In this document: in pieces, positions 17,475 through 25,655 of the stretch
Layout: each line of letters begins with the position of its first letter
Numbering within the stretch: position 1 is the stretch's first letter
From: Gracilimonas halophila
GTDB taxonomy: Bacteria > Bacteroidota > Rhodothermia > Balneolales > Balneolaceae
Direction: 5' to 3'
DNA length: 64,000 bases
Assembly: GCF_042684365.1 (NCBI RefSeq)
Contig: NZ_JBHULI010000024.1
Location: 310,001-374,000, forward strand
The notes under the pieces: model-generated
Databases searched by the model: none
The model's input: only the letters and a program-made list of their open reading frames with translations
Told to the model about the DNA's origin: nothing
Translations under genes and position numbers: made by a program

Positions 17475-18794
17475 TTGGAAACTGAAATTTCAGAACGCTC
17501 GGTAAGTATAGACATTCTCATTGAATTTGATGAAAAGCAGATACTCGACTTTGCCCATGCAAACGATTTAGAAACTCGTGAGAGAGCACAAGTTCGGGAA
17601 TACGTACAAAATATATTACGTAAAAGAAGTTATCTCGATTTTCTGATCGATGAATTTTCCAGTGTTTCTGTTGCGGAAATGAAGCCGGGATTAAAAAACA
17701 TCCTTCGCCTCGCTATTTATGATATGCTTTTTATGGATAGTACTCCGGATTATGCAGCCATAAACGAAGCTGTTGAGATCGCGAAAATGAAACTCGGTTC
17801 AAAAACCGGTGATCTGGTCAATGCCATTATGCGTAATCTCCAAAGAGATCGTGATAAGCTTCCAAAACCAGCCTATAAAGACAGGAACAAATTAGTAGCT
17901 ACTTCCTTTTCTCATCCAGAATGGATGGTTGCCCGCTGGAGAGAACGTTTTGGTGAGCGTGAAGCTTTTAAACTGATGCAAGCTAATAATTCTCGCCCTC
18001 ATTATTATGTGCGGGTAAACAGCCTGCGAACTAAGCCGGAGAATTTTGAACTCCGTATGGAAAAAATGGATGTTGATTTTGAAGCTAGCGACTGGCTTCC
18101 CTATTACTATAAAGTAGATTCCGTTCAATCTTTTATTGAAAAGGGATTGCTTGCTAAAGGAATTTGTTTAGTTCAGGATATCGCTGCCGGATTTGCCCCT
18201 ACCATTTTAGACCCCCAGCCTGGCGAGAAAGTATTTGACCTCTGCGCAGCTCCCGGAACAAAATCGATCATGATGTCAGATCTGATGCAAGGTGAAGGTG
18301 AGATCACCTCCGTCGATATTTCTTCCGAAAGACTGAAAATGTTAGCTGAGAGTGCTTTGAACTACGGAGCTGAAAACATCAAGATAAAAGGAGGAGATGT
18401 TTTGGAAGTATCACTAGGTCTGGCAGATGCAGTACTTCTGGATGCACCATGTACCGGTACGGGTGTTCTGAGTAAACGTGCTGATCTCCGCTGGAGACGT
18501 GATGAAGAAGGGTTGAAGAAAGCTGCTGCCCTCCAGGAAGAATTACTTGAAGAAGCTGCTAACATGGTTAAACGTGGTGGCCGACTGGTTTACAGCACCT
18601 GTTCGTTAGAGCCTGAAGAGAATATGGAGCAGATCGAAAAATTCTTATCCAAAATGGACAACTTTGAGTTGGAGCCTTTGGAAGATTACCTGCCTGAGGA
18701 AGTTTTGGCTGAAGACGGGAAATCCTATCAGACTTTCCCACACACACATGGCTGTGACGGTCACTTCGGCGTACTTTTGAAACGAGTGAAGTAA
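17475..18794 (+). CDS. rsmB: 16S rRNA m5C967 methyltransferase RsmB
   Basis: 439 aa. Residues 1-140 form a NusB-like RNA-binding domain; the rest is a class I SAM methyltransferase with DLCAAPGTKS for SAM binding, DAPCTGTGVL and STCSLEPEEN carrying the two catalytic cysteines of m5C RNA methylases. The start is TTG: an in-frame stop lies 36 bases upstream and the next in-frame ATG would remove part of the NusB domain. It stands alone behind the orphan terminator and is followed by an intergenic inverted repeat. Confidence 0.92.
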   Translation: METEISERSVSIDILIEFDEKQILDFAHANDLETRERAQVREYVQNILRKRSYLDFLIDEFSSVSVAEMKPGLKNILRLAIYDMLFMDSTPDYAAINEAVEIAKMKLGSKTGDLVNAIMRNLQRDRDKLPKPAYKDRNKLVATSFSHPEWMVARWRERFGEREAFKLMQANNSRPHYYVRVNSLRTKPENFELRMEKMDVDFEASDWLPYYYKVDSVQSFIEKGLLAKGICLVQDIAAGFAPTILDPQPGEKVFDLCAAPGTKSIMMSDLMQGEGEITSVDISSERLKMLAESALNYGAENIKIKGGDVLEVSLGLADAVLLDAPCTGTGVLSKRADLRWRRDEEGLKKAAALQEELLEEAANMVKRGGRLVYSTCSLEPEENMEQIEKFLSKMDNFELEPLEDYLPEEVLAEDGKSYQTFPHTHGCDGHFGVLLKRVK

Positions 18795-18798
18795 GTAC

Positions 18799-18872
18799 AA
18801 GAACTCTGAAATCAGAATACAGGAGTAAGAACCCTTCATTCTGAATTCTGGGTTTTGAGTCCTGATATTCTT
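18799..18872. repeat. Imperfect intergenic inverted repeat after rsmB
   Basis: Low-complexity words built on GAACTCTGAAATCAG and CTGAATTCTGGGTTTTGAGT. The left arm (about 18799-18835) pairs imperfectly with the right arm (about 18840-18870), for instance GGAGTAAGAACCC with GGGTTTTGAGTCC. It starts five bases after the rsmB stop. Its architecture is like that of the other long inverted repeats in this window, though the sequence differs. Confidence 0.45.
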
Positions 18873-18915
18873 TCAACAGTAGTTTTATTTAAATTTTGTT
18901 ATCCGATTACGATCT

Positions 18916-21618
18916 ATGAGTTCAGAAAAGAATCCACAAGAAATTCCTGCACAATACGACGCCTCTAAAGTTGAGGATAAATGGTATCAGCATTGGATGG
19001 AGAACAATTATTTCCATTCTGAGCCGGATGACCGAGAATCTTTCACTGTAGTCATCCCTCCTCCCAACGTAACAGGTGTATTACATATGGGACATATGCT
19101 CAACAACACCATTCAGGATGTGTTGGTTAGAAGAGCGCGGATGCAGGGCTATAATGCTTGTTGGGTTCCCGGTACCGACCACGCATCCATTGCTACAGAA
19201 GCCAAGGTAGTTCGCCGTCTTCGCGAGAAAGGCATCAAAAAAAGTGATCTCGGAAGAGGTGAATTTCTCGAACACGCATGGGAATGGACACATGAGCATG
19301 GCGGTATCATCCTTGAACAACTCAAGAAATTAGGAACCAGTTGTGACTGGGATCGTACCAATTTCACTATGGATCCCGAGTATTCTGAGAGCGTGATCGA
19401 TGTTTTCATCGATCTGTTCGAAAAAGGAAAGATCTATCGCGGTGCAAGGATGATCAACTGGGATCCGGCTGCAAAAACAGCTCTCAGTGACGAAGAGGTG
19501 ATTCATAAGGAAGTGAATTCCAAGCTCTATCACATAAAGTACAAGATCGTTGGCGAGGAAGATTTTGTGACTATCGCCACTACTCGACCTGAGACTTTAC
19601 TTGGTGACACCGCTGTGTGTATAAATCCGGATGATGAGCGGTATACACATCTGAAAGGCAAGAAAGTGATCGTACCGTTGGTGAATCGCCAGGTACCAAT
19701 CATCGAGGATGATTATGTAGATATGGAATTTGGAACCGGTTGTCTGAAGATCACTCCGGCTCACGATGAAAACGATTATAATATCGGTCAGAAGCATGGC
19801 CTTGAGACTATCAACATGCTGAATGAAGATGGGACAGTTAGCGAAGAAGGTGAGCTTTATATCGGCATGGACCGTTTTGATGTTCGCAAGAAAATTTCCA
19901 AAGACCTTGAAGAAGCTGATCTCCTGATAAAAGTAGAGGATTATAAAAACAAAGTCGGCTATTCCGAAAGAACCGACGTGGTGATAGAACCAAGACTTTC
20001 TTTGCAATGGTGGGTTTCCATGAAAGAACTGGCTCAGCCCGCTCTCGATAATGTAATGGATGATACGGTCGAATTTCACCCGAAGAAATTCAAGAACACC
20101 TACCGGCACTGGATGGAAAACGTGCGTGATTGGTGTATTTCCCGACAGCTTTGGTGGGGGCATCGAATTCCTGCTTATTATTATGGAGAAGGCGAAGAGG
20201 ATTTTGTGGTAGCAAAGTCTGAAGATGAAGCCCTGAAGAAAGCTCAGGAGAAAACTAACAATAAAGATTTAAAAATTTCTGACCTGAGCCAGGATGAAGA
20301 CGTGCTGGATACCTGGTTCTCTTCCTGGCTGTGGCCCATTTCGGTTTTTGATCCGGAATATATCCGAACCGGAAAACCCAACAAAGAATTAGACTATTAC
20401 TACCCTACCAAAGACTTGGTAACGGCTCCTGAGATCATGTTTTTCTGGGTGGCGCGTATGATTATTGCCGGCTATGAGTACAAAGGAGACAAACCGTTTG
20501 ACAATGTATATTACACCGGTATTGTACGTGATAAGAAAGGCCGCAAGATGAGCAAAAGTCTTGGGAATTCGCCCGATCCGCTGGAGCTTATTAATAAATA
20601 CGGAGCGGATGGAATACGCATGGGAATGTTGTTTGCTACTCCCGCCGGAAACGACCTCCCCTTCGATGAAAAGCTTTGCGAACAAGGCCGAAATTTTTCC
20701 AATAAGGTATGGAATGCCTTTCGCTTCCTTACCATGAATATGGAAGAAGGTGTGAAATACGAACCAACCATCTCCATCAACCAAGAGGATATTTCCGACC
20801 GATGGATGGCTGCCCGCATTCAGCAGACCATTGCCGGAGTTAATGAAGACTTCGATAAGTACAAGCTGAATGATGCTATTAAGAAAGTCTACTCGCTAAT
20901 ATGGGATGACTTCTGCGATTGGTATATTGAGCTTGCCAAGCCGGAAGAATACGGGCAAAACATTCCTAAAGAAAAACTGAATACGGCTTTAGGATTTTTT
21001 GAGCAATTGATGAAGCTCCTCCACCCTTTTATGCCTTTTATCAGTGAAGAGATCTGGCAGCATATTCAGGAGCGTTCCACTGAAGAAGCGTTATTGGTTT
21101 CACAATGGCCTGAAGTGGATAAATCAAGATTAAATGAAAACGACATCAAGCTTTTCGGCACATTACAGGAAATGGTTTCTTCGTTACGTAATATTCGCTC
21201 AGAGGTGAATGTTTCTCCTAAGGAAGAATTAGATGTATTGATTCAGACAAAACAGCAAGATATAGCGGATGAGATCTTAGAAAATCGAATAGTTTTAGAG
21301 AAGCTGGAGAGTATTAAATCTTTATCCGTTGGCACTGAAATTGAAAAACCAACAGTCTATTCTTCTTCCATGGTTGATGGAAACGAAATCTATGTCCCCT
21401 TGGAAGGCCTGGTAGATTTTGAGAAAGAACGTGAGCGTATCCAAAAAGAAATTGACCGGCTTGAAGGTTTTCTTAAGGGTATTAATGGCAAACTGAACAA
21501 TGCCGGATTTGTAAATAACGCTCCTGATGACGTTGTCGAGAAAGAGAAGAAAAAGAAAACAGATACCGAAGACAGTCTCGAAAAATTACGGGAACAGTTG
21601 AAGGATTTTGAAGAGTAA
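18916..21618 (+). CDS. valS: Valyl-tRNA synthetase
   Basis: Class I aminoacyl-tRNA synthetase of 900 aa. The HIGH motif is HMGH at 57-60 (PPNVTGVLHMGHML) and the KMSKS loop is GRKMSKSLGNSPDPL. The CP1 editing domain is present (TTRPETLLGDTAV, GTGCLKITPAHDENDY). An anticodon-binding domain and a C-terminal coiled coil of about 65 residues rich in Lys/Glu complete the standard layout. The TAA stop is part of an intergenic inverted repeat. Confidence 0.97.
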   Translation: MSSEKNPQEIPAQYDASKVEDKWYQHWMENNYFHSEPDDRESFTVVIPPPNVTGVLHMGHMLNNTIQDVLVRRARMQGYNACWVPGTDHASIATEAKVVRRLREKGIKKSDLGRGEFLEHAWEWTHEHGGIILEQLKKLGTSCDWDRTNFTMDPEYSESVIDVFIDLFEKGKIYRGARMINWDPAAKTALSDEEVIHKEVNSKLYHIKYKIVGEEDFVTIATTRPETLLGDTAVCINPDDERYTHLKGKKVIVPLVNRQVPIIEDDYVDMEFGTGCLKITPAHDENDYNIGQKHGLETINMLNEDGTVSEEGELYIGMDRFDVRKKISKDLEEADLLIKVEDYKNKVGYSERTDVVIEPRLSLQWWVSMKELAQPALDNVMDDTVEFHPKKFKNTYRHWMENVRDWCISRQLWWGHRIPAYYYGEGEEDFVVAKSEDEALKKAQEKTNNKDLKISDLSQDEDVLDTWFSSWLWPISVFDPEYIRTGKPNKELDYYYPTKDLVTAPEIMFFWVARMIIAGYEYKGDKPFDNVYYTGIVRDKKGRKMSKSLGNSPDPLELINKYGADGIRMGMLFATPAGNDLPFDEKLCEQGRNFSNKVWNAFRFLTMNMEEGVKYEPTISINQEDISDRWMAARIQQTIAGVNEDFDKYKLNDAIKKVYSLIWDDFCDWYIELAKPEEYGQNIPKEKLNTALGFFEQLMKLLHPFMPFISEEIWQHIQERSTEEALLVSQWPEVDKSRLNENDIKLFGTLQEMVSSLRNIRSEVNVSPKEELDVLIQTKQQDIADEILENRIVLEKLESIKSLSVGTEIEKPTVYSSSMVDGNEIYVPLEGLVDFEKERERIQKEIDRLEGFLKGINGKLNNAGFVNNAPDDVVEKEKKKKTDTEDSLEKLREQLKDFEE

Positions 21619-21694
21619 CCACAGAGTTCACTGAGGATTACAGAGTTGCATGAGTTCATAATACTCAGTGAGGCCTGTATCTTCCGTGGTTAAA
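21615..21694. repeat. CCACAGAG/CTCAGTGA-type intergenic inverted repeat
   Basis: The left arm TAACCACAGAGTTCACTGAG begins with the valS stop codon itself; the right side contains CTCAGTGAGG, CCTGTATCTTCC and GTGGTTA, so the ends pair (TAACCAC with GTGGTTA, CACTGAG with CTCAGTG) with unpaired stretches between. Such 'accacagag' words recur between genes in many unrelated genomes. Confidence 0.55.
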
Positions 21695-21701
21695 TAATAT
21701 T

Positions 21702-23987
21702 ATGAAAACATTTTCACTTCCATCAGAAGAACCCAAGGGACGGCCGGATTTTCTTTCCACGCTGAACGAGCAGCAGTTAAAAGCGGTAACCCATACAGAT
21801 GGCCCCCTATTAATTGTAGCCGGTGCCGGCTCCGGTAAAACCCGCGTACTCACATACCGGATCGCCTACCTGCTTCAACAGTATAAAGCCGCTCCTGAAC
21901 AAATCCTTGCTCTCACCTTTACCAACAAGGCGGCCCGGGAAATGAAGGACCGTATTCAGAATTTGATCGGAGACAAAGGGAAAAAGTTATGGATGGGAAC
22001 CTTTCACTCAATCTTCTCCAAGATCCTGAGATTTGAAGCCGACAAGATCGGGTATGGCGCAGACTTTACGATCTATGATTCCAATGATTCTCAAACCGTT
22101 GTGAAGCAGATCCTTCAGGAACTTAATTTTGATCCAAAAGAGATTAAGCCAAAAACCATCCACAACAAGATCAGTGACTCAAAAAATCAATTGATTCAAG
22201 CCGATACCTACCAGGAAAAATTTGTCAGCAGTACGCTTGATGATATTACCGCACGGGTGTATAAGATCTACAACAAGCGACTGAAACAGAGCAATTCCAT
22301 GGACTTTGATGATCTGCTGGTAAAGCCGATCGAGTTGTTTCAGGAACACCCGGATATCCTGGAGAAGTACCAGGATCGTTTCAAATATATATTGATTGAT
22401 GAGTATCAGGATACCAATCATGCTCAGTATAAAGTAACCAAGATGCTGGCCGACAAATACCGAAACATTTGTGTGGTAGGCGATGATGCCCAGAGTATTT
22501 ATTCCTTCCGCGGAGCCGATATTTCCAACATCCTGAACTTCAAGGAAGATTATGAGAATGCCACTCAGGTTCCCTTAGAGCAGAATTACCGATCTACAAA
22601 AGCCATTTTGCAATGTGCCGATTCCATCATCAAGCAAAATACCAAGCAGCTTGATAAGACTTTATGGACCGAACAGAATTATGGTGAAAGGATCACAGTT
22701 CTCGAGAACTTTGATGAACGGGATGAAGCCAATCGGGTAGCAAGTCATATTCAGAATCTTAAGATGCAACAAGGCTACAAGAATAATGAGTTTGCCATCT
22801 TATATCGAACCAATTATCAGTCGCGTGTATTTGAAGAAGCACTGAGGCGTAAAGACCTGACCTATCAATTGGTTGGCGGGCTTTCATTCTACCAACGAAA
22901 AGAGATCAAAGACGTACTTGCGTATTTAACACTGCTTGTCAATCCACATGATGAGACCAACCTCCTCAGGATCATCAATGAACCATCCAGGGGGATCGGG
23001 AACAAATCGATCCAGGATATTTTAAAACAGGCTCGGTCTGAGGGACGATCAATGTGGAGTATCATTCAGCATGTGGAAGAGCTGGATGTCTATAAACCTG
23101 CAAAAGCCCGGGTTCGTGAATTTGTGAATATGATCGACCGGCTGCGAGATAATCTTGAGAATGGAGAATCGCTGGTAAATGTTACCAAATCGATATTGGA
23201 ACAGTCAGGCTACATGAAAGCTCTGGTTGAAGAGAATTCTCATGAATCGATGATGCGAAGAGACAACATCATTGAATTGCAGAATGCCATCTCGTATTAC
23301 TCTAAAGGGAAAGCCAAACCCTCACTAAGTGCGTTTCTACAGGAAATAAGTCTTATCACTGATGCCGATAAATTCGATGAGGACAAGCCGGCGATCACCC
23401 TGATGACTGTTCATGCATCAAAAGGGCTTGAATTTCCAGTCGTCTTTATTGTCGGGCTTGAAGAGAATCTCTTTCCTATGGGAGCACGTGATAACTTTGA
23501 TGTAGATATAGAAGAAGAACGGCGTCTTTTTTATGTGGCAATTACCCGGGCTGAGCAACGTTTGTATTTCAGCCACTGCCGAAGCCGTTTTAAATTTGGT
23601 GAGGAAACCAGACAGGCTCGATCACGATTTTTAGATGAAGTTGATGCCGGTGTGGTTCAGACAGAAACAGGCGCCACCATCACTCAGAAGAAAGATCGAT
23701 TTGAAAACAGATCATCTGGTAATTCTGACTATGAAGTAGACTACGACTGGAAACAATCTCACACCAAAAAAACTTATAAGTCTCCATCAGCGACCATCCA
23801 ATATGATTATGAGGATGGTGAAGACCCTTTTCAGGTTGGGACAAAAGTTATTCATAACAAGTTTGGTCCCGGAAAGATCATCTCCAGAAGTGGATTAGGA
23901 ACAGATGCTAAAGTTGTTGTATTTTTCAAGAACCGTGGTCAAAAAAAACTGATGCTGCGGGCGGCACCTTTACAGGTAATTGATTAG
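21702..23987 (+). CDS. UvrD/PcrA-family DNA helicase
   Basis: Superfamily 1A 3'-5' helicase, 761 aa. Motif Q/I: LNEQQLKAVTHTDGPLLIV and the P-loop GAGSGKT at 41-47; motif II ILIDEYQDTN; motif III VVGDDAQSIYSFRGA; motif IV LEQNYRS; motif V ITLMTVHASKGLEFPVVF; motif VI RRLFYVAITRA. The C-terminus has a Tudor-like fold (GTKVIHNKFGPGKIISRSG) typical of PcrA/UvrD, which binds RNA polymerase in known cases. Likely roles are nucleotide excision repair and displacement of DNA-bound proteins. Whether it is UvrD or PcrA in name is a matter of convention. Confidence 0.94.
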   Translation: MKTFSLPSEEPKGRPDFLSTLNEQQLKAVTHTDGPLLIVAGAGSGKTRVLTYRIAYLLQQYKAAPEQILALTFTNKAAREMKDRIQNLIGDKGKKLWMGTFHSIFSKILRFEADKIGYGADFTIYDSNDSQTVVKQILQELNFDPKEIKPKTIHNKISDSKNQLIQADTYQEKFVSSTLDDITARVYKIYNKRLKQSNSMDFDDLLVKPIELFQEHPDILEKYQDRFKYILIDEYQDTNHAQYKVTKMLADKYRNICVVGDDAQSIYSFRGADISNILNFKEDYENATQVPLEQNYRSTKAILQCADSIIKQNTKQLDKTLWTEQNYGERITVLENFDERDEANRVASHIQNLKMQQGYKNNEFAILYRTNYQSRVFEEALRRKDLTYQLVGGLSFYQRKEIKDVLAYLTLLVNPHDETNLLRIINEPSRGIGNKSIQDILKQARSEGRSMWSIIQHVEELDVYKPAKARVREFVNMIDRLRDNLENGESLVNVTKSILEQSGYMKALVEENSHESMMRRDNIIELQNAISYYSKGKAKPSLSAFLQEISLITDADKFDEDKPAITLMTVHASKGLEFPVVFIVGLEENLFPMGARDNFDVDIEEERRLFYVAITRAEQRLYFSHCRSRFKFGEETRQARSRFLDEVDAGVVQTETGATITQKKDRFENRSSGNSDYEVDYDWKQSHTKKTYKSPSATIQYDYEDGEDPFQVGTKVIHNKFGPGKIISRSGLGTDAKVVVFFKNRGQKKLMLRAAPLQVID

Positions 23988-24011
23988 TTAAAATTTGGAA
24001 GGTATTTTTTG

Positions 24012-25526
24012 ATGCGGCAGGTATTATTTATTCTGCTTTTTATGTTGGTGTACGTTTTTGAAAGCGTGGCACAACCCGTCTTAACTCCCCGAAATATGGC
24101 GCTCGGAGGAGGCGGAAGTACTTATATCACCGATTATAATGCTAATTTTTATAATCCCGCCAATTTGCTGATTCAAGACAAATCGGGATCATTCTCTTTT
24201 GGGGTCGGCATTGTTGGTCTGTATTTAGATGGTACTCAAAATTATAGCGACCTCTCTCAACAGTTTCAGAATACCAAGAACTATTTTGAACTTTACAGCC
24301 CTGGAAAAACATCCATTTCCGGAAATGACCGAATCGACATCATCGATTCTAACTATCCAAGGGGGACTACACTTTCTGATAATAAGTTCAGATATGATGC
24401 TACTTTAATAGGTTTGAAATGGCTCAAAAACGACCGGGCTTTTTCTGTTGCTTTACGCACACGTACTTCCTCGAGATTTAGAGTTGGTCAGGGTTGGTAC
24501 AGCGATTCTTTCAAGCAAACATCAGATGATGAATTTATCCTGGATCGTTCTCTTATTCACCGATATCAGAGTTTGCATGAGCTCTCTTTTGGATATGCAG
24601 AATCCTTTCAGTTTCTAACAGGACTCACATCAAAGCTTGATAATTTTATTATTGGAATTGCTCCGAAATTGATCATAGGAACAGGATATCAAAATGCAGA
24701 ATGGAATAACGTTTACAGGGAATTAGATGGCAACCCAGCCTCAGAAAGAGTGCAGAGTTTCACCTATAATGCCACCGGGCAGTTTGGAGCTTTAACCCTT
24801 GCATATTTAAGTGGTACTCCCATCAATCAGGCTAATACACAATTTTTCTCCACAACTTCATTCAATGTAAATGGAATTGGTGCCGGACTTGATATTGGAG
24901 TCACATACCTGCTAACATTGGGTAGAGATCTTTCAGCCATTCAAAGAGATGGTCAGCCAACCCGACGCTCACTGAGACTTTCATTTTCTATGACAGATAT
25001 AGGTTTCATCTCCTACAACAATGATGATATCTCCATTTTATCCGCTCGGGATACTACTCTTGTATCTGACCTGCCAACTTCTATTGCCGGAGAAGCTTTT
25101 ATAGGTTCGAGAGGTCAATACATAAATTTCATTGAGCAGTTTGGAGAAGATAATCCTTTTACCGGAAACCCTCCTGACCAAAGCTCATTTTCCTCTCTCC
25201 TTCCCATGTCTTTACACGGTGGGGCTTTGTTAGAGATCAATCGCCTCAAGCTTATGGGAGATGTAAGTGTCGGACTTACAAATAACGCATTTAATTCGAC
25301 CAAACTTATTTCTTCCTTTGGAATGGAACTCCGGCCCCTTAATTTCCTGCCTCTACGTGGAGGAATTCAGTTCGAAGCTCAAACACCTGAGTTCCTAAGT
25401 ATTGGTATGGCTTTAGAATTTAAAAAATGGGACCTCTCCCTTGCCGGAATATTTACACCGAACTCATTAATTGAAACCCCTGAAGTTACCGGAGCAGCCG
25501 CTGCTACTCTTCAATTTCACTTTTAA
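24012..25526 (+). CDS. Outer-membrane beta-barrel protein, DUF5723-like
   Basis: 504 aa from the ATG at 24012 (the TTG three bases earlier is not needed). A signal peptide MRQVLFILLFMLVYVFESVAQ is followed by LTPRNMALGGGGSTYITD and NANFYNPANL, the N-terminal hatch-like motif of FadL/PorV-type barrels. Alternating hydrophobic/aromatic strands run through the protein and it ends in LQFHF, the aromatic C-terminus recognised by the Bam machinery. I infer an outer-membrane location; the cargo or partner is unknown. It follows the helicase gene by 24 bases and precedes lon. Confidence 0.72.
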   Translation: MRQVLFILLFMLVYVFESVAQPVLTPRNMALGGGGSTYITDYNANFYNPANLLIQDKSGSFSFGVGIVGLYLDGTQNYSDLSQQFQNTKNYFELYSPGKTSISGNDRIDIIDSNYPRGTTLSDNKFRYDATLIGLKWLKNDRAFSVALRTRTSSRFRVGQGWYSDSFKQTSDDEFILDRSLIHRYQSLHELSFGYAESFQFLTGLTSKLDNFIIGIAPKLIIGTGYQNAEWNNVYRELDGNPASERVQSFTYNATGQFGALTLAYLSGTPINQANTQFFSTTSFNVNGIGAGLDIGVTYLLTLGRDLSAIQRDGQPTRRSLRLSFSMTDIGFISYNNDDISILSARDTTLVSDLPTSIAGEAFIGSRGQYINFIEQFGEDNPFTGNPPDQSSFSSLLPMSLHGGALLEINRLKLMGDVSVGLTNNAFNSTKLISSFGMELRPLNFLPLRGGIQFEAQTPEFLSIGMALEFKKWDLSLAGIFTPNSLIETPEVTGAAAATLQFHF

Positions 25527-25655
25527 AGCCTGACACTTTGCCCTACTTTACTGACAGGCAGCGGGTGATTATGACGGTTTGTATAAGATGATTGAAATGG
25601 CTTTGTATTTGCCTTTGATTAATAAAACAGAAAAATTTTTGCAGACACATATTTT

